Virus record (IMG/VR): IMGVR_UViG_3300038552_000096
Span: 1-27,765 of that record
Reading direction: 5' to 3' (one strand)
DNA length: 27,765 bases
Source: a virus
Positions 1 through 6,621 of this stretch are shown here, in pieces; the stretch's first letter is position 1; each line of letters begins with the position of its first letter. Position numbers and translations under genes: made by a program. The notes beneath the pieces are model-generated. The model had not been told where the DNA came from. It made no database searches and saw only the letters and a program-made list of their open reading frames with translations.

Positions 1-504
1 TGCGTCGAAGCCCGTCAGGACGTAGGTCCCAGGCTCGGCCACCAGCGCGCGAGCAGCCACCAGGGTTGCAGCGAAGCCCGTCACGCTGTAGCTTCCCGGC
101 TCCGCGTTCAGGAAGCTCCCCCGTTCCAGGCCCGCCACAAATCCCACGAGGGAGAATGCTCCGGGGCTGGCATCCAATAGGAAGCCTCCGCTCAGGCCCG
201 CCAGGAACCCGGTGATACTGTAACCTCCGGGCTCGGCGTTGAAGAGGAGCCCGCGGGCGAGGGTCGCCGCGAATCCGGTGATCGAGAACGCGCCGGGCTG
301 CGCATCGAGAAAGCGATCCGCGGTCAGGGTCGCGACGAAGCCCGTCAAGGTATAGCCTCCAGGATCGAGGCTGAGGAGGAAACCGTGGGCGAGGGTTGTG
401 GGGAAGCCCGTCAGATCGAATGCGCCCGGCTCCGCGTTGAACATCTTGCCCGCCGCCAGTGTCGCCGCGAAGCCGGTCACGGCGAAGGAGCCCGGCTCCA
501 GGTT
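1..504 (-). repeat. 66-bp tandem repeat encoding 22-aa PG-Y/F-TGF units
   Basis: Seven complete units lie at 439-504, 373-438, 307-372, 241-306, 175-240, 109-174 and 43-108, with a partial eighth at 1-42. Each encodes a variant of NAEPGxYxxTGFxAxLxxxx. The units are contiguous, in frame and diverged at the DNA level, so this is a protein repeat and not a recent exact duplication. The number of units beyond the window edge is unknown. Confidence 0.9.
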
Positions 505-627
505 GAGTTCATAGGCCGCGGCTCCGCCCGCGGGGATCATCTCCTCGGCAAACCATCCGGCGAGGACCATATCCTCGCCGAACCATCCTTCTTGTCTCAA
601 CTCGGAGTCAAACAAGCCGAGCGCCAC
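1..627 (-). CDS. Repeat-containing phage tail/structural protein, partial (3' end beyond window)
   Basis: 209 codons are visible and the frame is still open at base 1, so the C-terminus is missing. The start is taken as GTG at 627, the first start after an in-frame TAG at 631-633, with an AGGAAGGG Shine-Dalgarno about 10 nt upstream. The N-terminus (ALGLFDSELRQEGWFGEDMV) has the tandem GWF-type motif I know from phage minor structural proteins of unknown function. From 504 leftward it consists of 22-residue repeats with the pattern PG-x-(Y/F)-xx-TGF-x-A-x-L: seven full copies and one cut copy. It is the last leftward gene seen, after the fibre cluster, so a virion or fibre-tip role is inferred. 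Coding is clear; function is not. Confidence 0.85.
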   Translation of the reverse strand, partial: MALGLFDSELRQEGWFGEDMVLAGWFAEEMIPAGGAAAYELNLEPGSFAVTGFAATLAAGKMFNAEPGAFDLTGFPTTLAHGFLLSLDPGGYTLTGFVATLTADRFLDAQPGAFSITGFAATLARGLLFNAEPGGYSITGFLAGLSGGFLLDASPGAFSLVGFVAGLERGSFLNAEPGSYSVTGFAATLVAARALVAEPGTYVLTGFDA

Positions 628-729
628 CTGCTATAATCCCTTCCTGCCCGGTGTCCAGTGCCGGAGCGGGCCGGTTCCGAAGGCCAAGGGGCCGGACAGC
701 ACCCGCCCGGCATTGGCCCGGCGATGTCT

Positions 730-1260
730 CTACTCCCTCAATACGTCCGGCACAATCGCTTTCAACTCCTCGATGGTCTGCGCCGCCTCGATCCTCGGGT
801 CCGCAGTCGCATCCCGAAGATCGTCGCGGCGCTTCGTGGCCGCCTCGATGGCTACTTGGTCGCCGGACAACATGGCATCCCGCAACACCGTGTCGTTCTC
901 CTCAAAAAGGGGAGCGCGCATCTGCCGCAACCGATCCCGGTGAATCTCTCGGGCCTTCGGCATGTCGAAGGAGAGGGTCGTCCCGTCGTCGATCATGGCG
1001 TTGCGGTAGGCGCGATCAGCGGGGATTTCGTTCAGGGGAGTGCGCCGGTAGCGAACCGGAGTGCGCTCGCCCCATGCCGTCCGCCCGATCTCCTCGAAGA
1101 TGTTTGCGTCGGTCGGCTCACGCCGCCACCACTGGCCCTCCCTATCGAGCCACTCGGCCCCGAAGGGCAGGGAGCTTCCGCGTCCCTGGGTGACGAAGCC
1201 CATGATGGCGACCGAGCCATCGTCCAGCGTGATCGCCACAAACTCCTGCTCGATGTTCAT
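730..1260 (-). CDS. Accessory tail protein (fibre-cluster associated), function unassigned
   Basis: 176 aa. The ATG at 1260 overlaps the stop of the upstream fibre paralog by 4 nt (ATGA), with AGGAG about 8 nt upstream, so an in-frame start 30 nt further up is not preferred. The C-terminal half (about residues 90-175) contains DRAYRNAMIDDG, DMPKAREIHRDRLRQMR and ADPRIEAAQTIEELKA. I recognise this arrangement from small proteins encoded beside phage tail fibres; no biochemical role is known to me. It is charged and helical with no signal peptide or membrane segment. Its place after three fibre genes suggests a fibre-assembly or chaperone role, which is inference. Confidence 0.85.
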   Translation of the reverse strand: MNIEQEFVAITLDDGSVAIMGFVTQGRGSSLPFGAEWLDREGQWWRREPTDANIFEEIGRTAWGERTPVRYRRTPLNEIPADRAYRNAMIDDGTTLSFDMPKAREIHRDRLRQMRAPLFEENDTVLRDAMLSGDQVAIEAATKRRDDLRDATADPRIEAAQTIEELKAIVPDVLRE

Positions 1261-2048
1261 GCTTGATCTCCTAGCCCAAAGACGTGCCATGCGGAAGGAT
1301 CGGCCAGCGCCGGAGTCGATGCGTCATGGTTCCAGCACTCTACGGTCACGGTTCCTGCCGCCTGCCCGCCCGAGCGGATGGCCTGATCTCGGGCATTGGC
1401 GACGGTCAAGGCTGTAGAGGCTCTCTCTGTCGTCACTTGGCAAACCCAATTCGCGTCGGAGAAATCGGTCGCGATGGTTACGGTCGCAAGACCAGTCCCG
1501 TCGTCGCTGACGCTGGTCACATTATAGGAGCCAAGCAGGTTTCCCGTCACGCCGAACTTGGCCCAGGTCTTCGGGTGGCCCGGATGGAAGTGCTGACGGC
1601 CTGGGGTGACGATGACGCCGATGCTCGTCCCTGCCTCCATCTCGGCCTGCGTCGCCATCGGGCCGCTCGCCGCGTAGGGCGCTCCACTCGCCAGATAGTG
1701 CGTCCATTTCCCGTCGCCATCGAGGATCAACGTCTCGCCCGCCAGGAGCAGGCACTTCATCAGGGTCTCGACGTTGGTGCCGTCCGTGTGCTCGACAGTG
1801 ACATTGCATTGCTGGCTGGCGTGATTGTTTCGGAGACTGAGCGCCTTGACGTTGCGGTAGGTGCCCGCAGATGCGCCCGTCATGTCGAGGATGTTGGTCG
1901 TGGTCGCAGTGGTGATGCTGGCAAGATCGGTGCGGCCCGGAGTGAAGGTCGAGCCGTTCTTGTCCATCCACGAGGCATGAACCTCGATGTCGGCGGCCTC
2001 TCCCGTCACAACGCGCAAGATGTCGGTGGTAGCCTGGGCGATGAGCAT
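1257..2048 (-). CDS. Tail fibre-like protein, paralog 3
   Basis: 263 aa, the third of three tandem homologues. The N-terminal half keeps the shared TDxLRVVTxxAADIEVHASW and TPGRTxxASI blocks; the C-terminal half has AEMEAGTS followed by a His-rich VTPGRQHFHPGHPK segment, then the SYNVTS and TDFSD blocks. It is the most diverged copy (SWMDKNGSTFTPGRTD where the others have VENNAGTITPGRTN). The start ATG at 2048 lies 2 nt after the upstream stop, with GGAGG 11 nt away. The AEMEAGTS/PGRQHFHPGHPK block is common in phage tail fibre and host-recognition proteins, so a virion-surface role is likely. Cell target unknown. Confidence 0.85.
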   Translation of the reverse strand: MLIAQATTDILRVVTGEAADIEVHASWMDKNGSTFTPGRTDLASITTATTTNILDMTGASAGTYRNVKALSLRNNHASQQCNVTVEHTDGTNVETLMKCLLLAGETLILDGDGKWTHYLASGAPYAASGPMATQAEMEAGTSIGVIVTPGRQHFHPGHPKTWAKFGVTGNLLGSYNVTSVSDDGTGLATVTIATDFSDANWVCQVTTERASTALTVANARDQAIRSGGQAAGTVTVECWNHDASTPALADPSAWHVFGLGDQA

Positions 2049-2050
2049 GG

Positions 2051-2836
2051 CTACACCTGCCTCCCCAATGCGACAAGATGATAGGCCGTAGGGTCTTCCT
2101 GCACCGTGGTCGTTGCCGTGAAGTCGTAGACCTCCAACTCAACCGATGCCGGGTTTTGTGTAACCATCCGAACTGTCACGGTCTTCCAATCCGTGACCGC
2201 CGAGTTGGTGTTAGTCCTCTGGACGGAGGCCTGGACTGAGTAGCCAATGTCCGCGAAATCGTTGTCGAAGTTGAACCCCGCCCGCCCCGCCCCGACATCC
2301 GTCACGCTGGTCATGTTGTAGGAAGCGAGGATGTTTCCGGTCACGCCCGCCTTACACCACGCTTTCGGATGGCCGGGATGGAAGTGCTGACGCCCCGGCG
2401 TGACGAGCGAGGTCAGGCTGGTCCCCCCCTCCATCTCGGCTCGGGAGGCTATGATGCTGTTGGAGGGATACTCTCCGCCATTGGCATCATAGTGGTGCCA
2501 CTCGCCCTTGCTGTCGCAGACAAGGACCTCACCCGGAAGCAGGCTGGCCTTGACCAGCGTCTCGGTGTTGGTGCCGTCCTCGTGAGTGACGGTCACATCG
2601 CAGGAGGTCGAGGCGTGGTTGTTGCGGAGGTTGATGTGCTTGGCCCGACGCTGAATGCTGGCCCCAGGCGATCCCAGGATCGTCGTGGTTGTGGCCGTGG
2701 TGATGGAAGCGGTATTGGTGCGTCCCGGCGTGATCGTGCCCGCGTTGTTCTCGACGTAAGAGACGTGCGCCTCAATATCCGCCGCGGCGCTGGTGATGAC
2801 CCGGAGCAAGTCGGAGGTCCCGGCGAGATGTATCAT
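2051..2836 (-). CDS. Tail fibre-like protein, paralog 2
   Basis: 261 aa, collinear with both neighbours. I chose ATG at 2836, whose A is the last base of the upstream TGA (TGATG), with GGGAG 7 nt upstream; GTG at 2839 is a possible alternative. This choice makes the N-terminus (MIHLAGTSDLLRV) align with paralog 1. It carries the shared ENNAGTITPGRTN, RNNHAS, VTHEDGTNT, AEMEGGTS and PGRQHFHPGHPK blocks. The segment at 2362-2395 is identical at DNA level to 3153-3186 in paralog 1. Translation is probably coupled along the three genes. Role inferred as a receptor-binding or fibre subunit. Confidence 0.86.
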   Translation of the reverse strand: MIHLAGTSDLLRVITSAAADIEAHVSYVENNAGTITPGRTNTASITTATTTTILGSPGASIQRRAKHINLRNNHASTSCDVTVTHEDGTNTETLVKASLLPGEVLVCDSKGEWHHYDANGGEYPSNSIIASRAEMEGGTSLTSLVTPGRQHFHPGHPKAWCKAGVTGNILASYNMTSVTDVGAGRAGFNFDNDFADIGYSVQASVQRTNTNSAVTDWKTVTVRMVTQNPASVELEVYDFTATTTVQEDPTAYHLVALGRQV

Positions 2837-3627
2837 CACTGATCTCCCAGGGCCATTGCGTACCAGGAGTACGCATCTTCCTGGACGTGCGTTGTGGCCG
2901 TGCCGTCATAGACCTCGATCAGGAAGGAGCCTGCGGCCTGCGTCGCGTTTCGGATATTGGAGTATTTCACATTCGTCGCCGAGAGCGATGTCGAAGGCCG
3001 CTCTACTGTTGCGGAGATGGCATAGCTGGTGTCGGAGAAGTCGGTCGCAATGGTGAAGGTCGTCAGGCCAGCCCCGCCGTCGGTGATGCTGGTGATGTTG
3101 TAGGCCCCAACGATGAACGGCCCTGACTGGACGAGGCGAACGGCACACCATACTTTCGGATGGCCGGGATGGAAGTGCTGACGCCCTGGGGTGACGCCGA
3201 CGATCAAGCTGGACCCTGCCTCCATCTCGGCTTGCGTCGCCACGGCGACCGCGGGATGGTACTCCGCCCCGTTCACGTCGAGGTGATGCCACTCGCCCCG
3301 GCTGTCCATTTCCAGCGTCTCGCCCGCGAGCAAGGGCACCTTTATCAGAGAGACGGTATTCGTCCCGTCCTCGTGGGTAACAGTGACATCGCACGCCTGA
3401 GAGCCGTGATTGTTCCGCAGACTGAGGGCGGTGACGCGGCGTTGGACGCCCGACGCGGGAGAGCCCACGACCGTTGTGGTCGTGGCCGTCACGATAGAGG
3501 CCGTATTGGTTCTGCCAGGGGTGATCGTGCCCGCGTTGTTCTCGACCCAACTGGCGTGAACCTCGATGTCGGCCGCGGCCCCGGTGACGACTCGGATCAG
3601 GTCGCTCGTGCCGGTGAGTTGGAGCAC
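2836..3627 (-). CDS. Tail fibre-like protein, paralog 1
   Basis: 263 aa. It starts with GTG at 3627, 3 nt after the stop of the small Cys-rich gene; no strong Shine-Dalgarno is seen, so it may depend on upstream translation. Domains by eye: an N-terminal beta-rich half (residues 1-125, with DIEVHASW at 20-27 and VTVTHEDGTNT near 81-91) and a C-terminal half beginning at AEMEAGSS (133-140), with HFHPGH at 151-156. HxHxxH-type motifs bind metal in some phage fibre tips (T4 gp37 uses HxH iron sites), but here that is only an analogy. The product is probably part of an oligomeric fibre. Confidence 0.86.
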   Translation of the reverse strand: MLQLTGTSDLIRVVTGAAADIEVHASWVENNAGTITPGRTNTASIVTATTTTVVGSPASGVQRRVTALSLRNNHGSQACDVTVTHEDGTNTVSLIKVPLLAGETLEMDSRGEWHHLDVNGAEYHPAVAVATQAEMEAGSSLIVGVTPGRQHFHPGHPKVWCAVRLVQSGPFIVGAYNITSITDGGAGLTTFTIATDFSDTSYAISATVERPSTSLSATNVKYSNIRNATQAAGSFLIEVYDGTATTHVQEDAYSWYAMALGDQ

Positions 3628-3630
3628 CGA

Positions 3631-3825
3631 TCAGCCTGCGCCTATGCCCTGGCCCTTCAAGCCGAGTCTTCCCACGTCCACTGACAACTCGAAGTGCCTA
3701 CAGCCACAGACCTTGCATCTGCGGATGATGAGGTCCGGGCGCTCCTGATGCGCCACAAGGTTCTCCTCTTTGCGGCAGCATTCCTTCCGGTGATCTCCGG
3801 GGACGAGGCCCTGCGGCTCATCCAC
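3631..3825 (-). CDS. Small cysteine-rich (putative zinc-binding) phage protein
   Basis: 64 aa from GTG at 3825, chosen because GGAGG sits 6 nt upstream and because upstream in-frame sequence overlaps the preceding coiled-coil gene. Cysteines lie at 16, 17, 37, 40 and 42 (ECC and RCKVCGCRHFEL), consistent with a single zinc site. The pattern CC-x-x-EEN-L ... RxCxVCxxRHFEL ... G-x-KGxGI is one I have seen in small unassigned phage proteins near tail and lysis genes. It overlaps the upstream gene by 8 nt. Function unknown; a nucleic-acid or assembly role is possible. Confidence 0.72.
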   Translation of the reverse strand: MDEPQGLVPGDHRKECCRKEENLVAHQERPDLIIRRCKVCGCRHFELSVDVGRLGLKGQGIGAG

Positions 3826-4063
3826 CGTCGCCCTCCTCGTCCGGCTCCCCGAGTACGGCTTCGAGCTTGCCCGTCTCGGTGTCGGCGACAATCATAAGCT
3901 CGCGCAACTCGGCTTTCTTGGCCGCGATCTGCGCTGCGAGCACTCGGCGGCGTCTCTCCCGGTCGATGACGGCCTGGGCCTGCTGCGCCGCCTCAATGAC
4001 GGCCTGGGCCTCATCGAACTTGGCCGTCAATTCCTCGTCGGACCATTCGCTGATTTCGGGCAT
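3818..4063 (-). CDS. Small coiled-coil protein
   Basis: 81 aa, ATG at 4063 with AGGAG 6 nt upstream. It is almost wholly helical: residues 8-75 are rich in Ala, Glu, Gln and Arg with heptad-like spacing (EAQAVIEAAQQAQAVIDRER), ending in an acidic tail (EPDEEGDGG). It has no membrane segment or cysteine. It sits between a small structural protein and the Cys-rich gene and overlaps the latter. It may be a virion linker or chaperone; nothing in the sequence decides this. Confidence 0.75.
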   Translation of the reverse strand: MPEISEWSDEELTAKFDEAQAVIEAAQQAQAVIDRERRRRVLAAQIAAKKAELRELMIVADTETGKLEAVLGEPDEEGDGG

Positions 4064-4072
4064 CTCGATCTC

Positions 4073-4498
4073 CTATGCGATGGTCAGGATCGTGCCGGTG
4101 GGATCGCCGTTGTTGAACTTGACCGTGAACGTCTCGCCGTTCCCGAGCACAAGGTCAGCGGCATAGTCCCACCACCCGGCCAGACGGTCGAGGGCGTCGT
4201 CGTTGTGCAGCACGACGTAGCGGAAGGATTGCCAGTCGGCCGCGGTCGCGGTCCACACACATTTCGTGCCCGTCAGGGTCCCGGTTCCGCCCGCCTCGGC
4301 CCACGAGTTCTGCACGTCGATCCCGCCCGCGGTGTAGCCCGTTCCGGTCGGCTGCGTGATGTCGCTAAGAACCGTGTCCGTCGCGGCCGGGGGATCGGTC
4401 GAACGGGCCAGAGCAACCTTGAAGGTGTGGGTGTTGAGGTTGTGAACCGCGAGCCCGAGTTGCTCAACGAAGTCCTGGATTTTGTTGAACGCTGCCAT
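4073..4498 (-). CDS. Phage structural protein (widespread tail-associated family, unassigned)
   Basis: 141 aa, ATG at 4498 just after the holin stop. The sequence FNKIQDFVEQLGLAVHNLNT, then LARSTDPPAATDTVLSDI, then FRYVVLHNDD and AGWWDYAADLVLGNGETFTV, follows a pattern I recognise from small phage proteins often found beside tail or fibre genes: a helical N-terminus, then a beta-rich body with GWWDYG-like and GETFTVxFN motifs. It has no cysteine cluster or catalytic motif. A virion-decoration or tail role is inferred from family context and neighbours. Confidence 0.82.
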   Translation of the reverse strand: MAAFNKIQDFVEQLGLAVHNLNTHTFKVALARSTDPPAATDTVLSDITQPTGTGYTAGGIDVQNSWAEAGGTGTLTGTKCVWTATAADWQSFRYVVLHNDDALDRLAGWWDYAADLVLGNGETFTVKFNNGDPTGTILTIA

Positions 4499-4500
4499 CC

Positions 4501-4797
4501 CTAAGCTCCTCTCCTGGCGCGCCGTTTCGCGCCGCCGTTGATCTCTTTCATCTTGAGATACCCCTCGGATAGACCCTCCCGAATGCCCTCCCGGACGGCG
4601 AGCTTCATCCCATCCGTAATGCCATCCGTAATCCGCGAGGTGGTCTCCTCAAAGAGCTTCTTCTGCTGCACGAGCATGTCGTTGTGCGTCTTCTCGGGGA
4701 TCACCTTGGCCTTGATCCCGAGCCAGACGGCAAGGGCGAGGAAGGCAATCGCGCCTCCCGTCTGGATCAGCGTGATCCACTCCTGGACAGTGCCCAT
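4501..4797 (-). CDS. Putative holin, single transmembrane segment
   Basis: 98 aa. The start is ATG at 4797, sharing one base with the endolysin stop (TGATG), with GAGGAGG 4 nt upstream; a TTG one codon earlier is also possible. One strong hydrophobic segment lies at about residues 13-28 (GAIAFLALAVWLGIKA). It is followed by a charged helix with repeated xEGIxEGxxxG spacing and a basic end (KRRARRGA). Small size, one TM, basic C-terminus and direct coupling to a lysozyme gene fit a holin that permeabilises the inner membrane. Not proven; a lysis regulator is the alternative. Confidence 0.72.
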   Translation of the reverse strand: MGTVQEWITLIQTGGAIAFLALAVWLGIKAKVIPEKTHNDMLVQQKKLFEETTSRITDGITDGMKLAVREGIREGLSEGYLKMKEINGGAKRRARRGA

Positions 4798-5657
4798 CAA
4801 ACCTCCTCTACGGTGACGAGTGTCTTCCCTCTCGGGACTTCGATGCGAACCGGAATGGGCTCCGTCACTGGCGGAGGAGGCGGCTGCACCTCACCCCAAA
4901 TGCGAGTGTACGCCGAAAGCCGCATGTAGGTCAAATCCACACGCGGGTCCAGGTAGATCGGGCGGGTGATCGGGTAGACGATGCCTCCCGAGGATAGCTG
5001 CCACGCCTCGACATTCGCGATGAGGACCTTCGAGGTCCCCATGTACGGGGTGAAGTTGTTGGAGATCGGGAGCTTGCTGTCCACCTCCTCGAAGCTCCAG
5101 GCCACGCGCCATGTGCCGTTCGGGTTCTGGACGATGTGGACGTAGTGCGCCCACCAAAACTTCTCCTCGTTCTCCCACCCATGAACGATATTCCCGCTCC
5201 ACCACCAATCGGCGCTGTAGAGCCAGACTTCGACGCCGGGCCATTCTCTGCGGATCGCGGCCAGGAGATCGCGAATATGCTTCGTGACCTCTGCGGGTGT
5301 CTTGCCGTTGGCGATCTCGCAGTCCAGGACGATGAGCTTCGGCTTCCTCCCATCGAGGCCCGGCTTCCACCAGGAATTGAGGATGGTGCTGATGGAGATG
5401 CCCGGCGAGGCGAAACCGTAGATGGCCGTCTTGTACCCGACCTCCAGCGCCCCGTCGTAGTTGTACTGGAAGTCCCAATCCGGCCCACCCTTGTTGCCCG
5501 CGACGCGGACGAAGATGACTTTCACCTCGGGATGCTGCGCCGCGGTCTCGGGCCAGGGGATGCGGCCCTCCTGCCAATTGGGCTTGGAGTAGGTCTTGTT
5601 CTGATAGATCGCAACGTCATACGCCTTTACGAGTTCAGCCAACGCGGGCCAGGGCAT
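4797..5657 (-). CDS. Endolysin, GH25-type muramidase
   Basis: 286 aa from ATG at 5657, with AAGGAG 7 nt upstream; the in-frame extension upstream lacks such a site. The fold signature of glycoside hydrolase family 25 is visible: AYDVAIYQ near the N-terminus (Asp14), VIFVRVAGNKGG at 48-58, and the catalytic-type LDCE motif at 111-114 (Asp112, Glu114) after KPKLIV. WLYSADWWW follows at 145-153. These enzymes cut the N-acetylmuramic acid to N-acetylglucosamine bond of peptidoglycan. The C-terminus has a PPPPP linker (about 260) and a short basic/hydrophobic tail without a recognised wall-binding domain. No signal peptide, so export would depend on the adjacent holin. Confidence 0.85.
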   Translation of the reverse strand: MPWPALAELVKAYDVAIYQNKTYSKPNWQEGRIPWPETAAQHPEVKVIFVRVAGNKGGPDWDFQYNYDGALEVGYKTAIYGFASPGISISTILNSWWKPGLDGRKPKLIVLDCEIANGKTPAEVTKHIRDLLAAIRREWPGVEVWLYSADWWWSGNIVHGWENEEKFWWAHYVHIVQNPNGTWRVAWSFEEVDSKLPISNNFTPYMGTSKVLIANVEAWQLSSGGIVYPITRPIYLDPRVDLTYMRLSAYTRIWGEVQPPPPPVTEPIPVRIEVPRGKTLVTVEEV

Positions 5658-6069
5658 TGCGTCTCCTTTCCTCGGGTGCGCAGATCGACCCATCCGTTTT
5701 CAGGATGCCGAGTTCCCGCGCGAGCATTCGGAGCAAGGTGCGCGTCTCGTCGGGGGTGAGATCGACCAGCATCTTTCCCGCCAACGAGAGAAGGTCGTCC
5801 TTCTCCGCCTGGGCCTCGGTCAAGACCCTCGACTGCTCGGCAGTGAGGGCCTTGGGATCGTGCCGCTCAACGATAGCCGACAGGCCCTCCGCGGGAACGG
5901 TGTCGGGGACGATGATCTCGATGCCCGGACCCGGAAAGCGGAAGGCGCACTCGCTCACGCGCTCCATCTCTCCGCCCAGGCTGACCTCCCGCTCCAGGAA
6001 GGGGTAGGCGGAGAGGATTTCCTGGTAGAGCAAGCTCGGGTTGCAGTCCTTGTCGAAGTGGTACTTCAT
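5635..6069 (-). CDS. Accessory tail-region protein, unknown function
   Basis: 144 aa, ATG at 6069, 3 nt after the stop of the fibre-like gene, with AGGTG 6 nt upstream. The 3' end overlaps the endolysin start by 23 nt. The N-terminal part (MKYHFDKDCNPSLLYQEI) is mixed; the middle carries VPAEGLSAIVERHDPKALTA, followed by a helical region. An IVERHDP-like segment also occurs in small proteins encoded near phage fibres, so fibre assembly is a guess. No catalytic motif, membrane segment or signal peptide was seen. Confidence 0.75.
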   Translation of the reverse strand: MKYHFDKDCNPSLLYQEILSAYPFLEREVSLGGEMERVSECAFRFPGPGIEIIVPDTVPAEGLSAIVERHDPKALTAEQSRVLTEAQAEKDDLLSLAGKMLVDLTPDETRTLLRMLARELGILKTDGSICAPEERRRNALARVG

Positions 6070-6072
6070 CGT

Positions 6073-6621
6073 TCACCTGTAGCGGAAAACGGCGAAGACG
6101 GCGCTGGTCAGGTTGAGATTGATCCCGGAAGTCTGCTTCACATAGGCCGCATTCCATCCGGTCGGCGTCTGCAACCGCCTGTAGTGGAAAAAGGGCAGGC
6201 CGGTCTCCTCTCCGCTGACCGGGGGCAGACGAGTGAGGCGCTGGCTCGTGTCCGAATGATACCAGCCGCACTCGCGATAGCCATTGGCGTTGGCCTCGAA
6301 GGTGCAGGAGAGGTAGATGAAGAACGTCTGCGCCTTGGTGCCGTCAAGGAAGACGATGCGATCCGGGTCGGCCCAGGTGTTCGAGCCATTCACGATCCCG
6401 AGGCCGAGATCAGCCGTGCAGCCCAGGGCGAAGTCGAAGATGATCGGCGTCGCCACGCCGCTTGGGATCGACTGAGGCGTGAACATGCACAGCGCCCCGG
6501 TGTCCCGCGGGGTCTCGGCGCGATCCTTGAGATCGGCAACCGAAAGCTCCAGCTTCTTGACCCGATCAATAAGCTGCGCGGTTGGATCGAGCATGGGATC
6601 GACGAGAGCCGGGGCTACCAT
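6073..6621 (-). CDS. Fibre/receptor-binding-like protein with N-terminal coiled coil
   Basis: 182 aa. ATG at 6621 lies inside the end of the hub gene (7-nt overlap), with GAGGA just upstream. Residues 12-37 form a short coiled coil (LIDRVKKLELSVADLKDRAE), a common trimerisation stalk. From about residue 45 the sequence is beta-rich (FIYLSCTFEANANGYRECGWY ... SGINLNLTSAVFAVFRYR), which resembles the small C1q/TNF-like head domains on phage fibres. It follows the hub gene directly and precedes the lysis genes, a usual place for a tip or fibre subunit. Assignment rests on architecture and context. Confidence 0.72.
   Translation of the reverse strand: MVAPALVDPMLDPTAQLIDRVKKLELSVADLKDRAETPRDTGALCMFTPQSIPSGVATPIIFDFALGCTADLGLGIVNGSNTWADPDRIVFLDGTKAQTFFIYLSCTFEANANGYRECGWYHSDTSQRLTRLPPVSGEETGLPFFHYRRLQTPTGWNAAYVKQTSGINLNLTSAVFAVFRYR

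Noticed and set aside
1-504. CRISPR array
   Set aside because: The 66-bp units are contiguous, in frame, have no spacers and encode a patterned peptide.
385-636. Plus-strand ORF of 83 aa at the left end
   Set aside because: It is the antisense of the 22-aa repeat gene; its apparent order reflects the repeat on the other strand.
1029-1260. Integrase, repressor or attachment site
   Set aside because: None is visible in this region or elsewhere in the window; whether the phage is temperate cannot be judged here.
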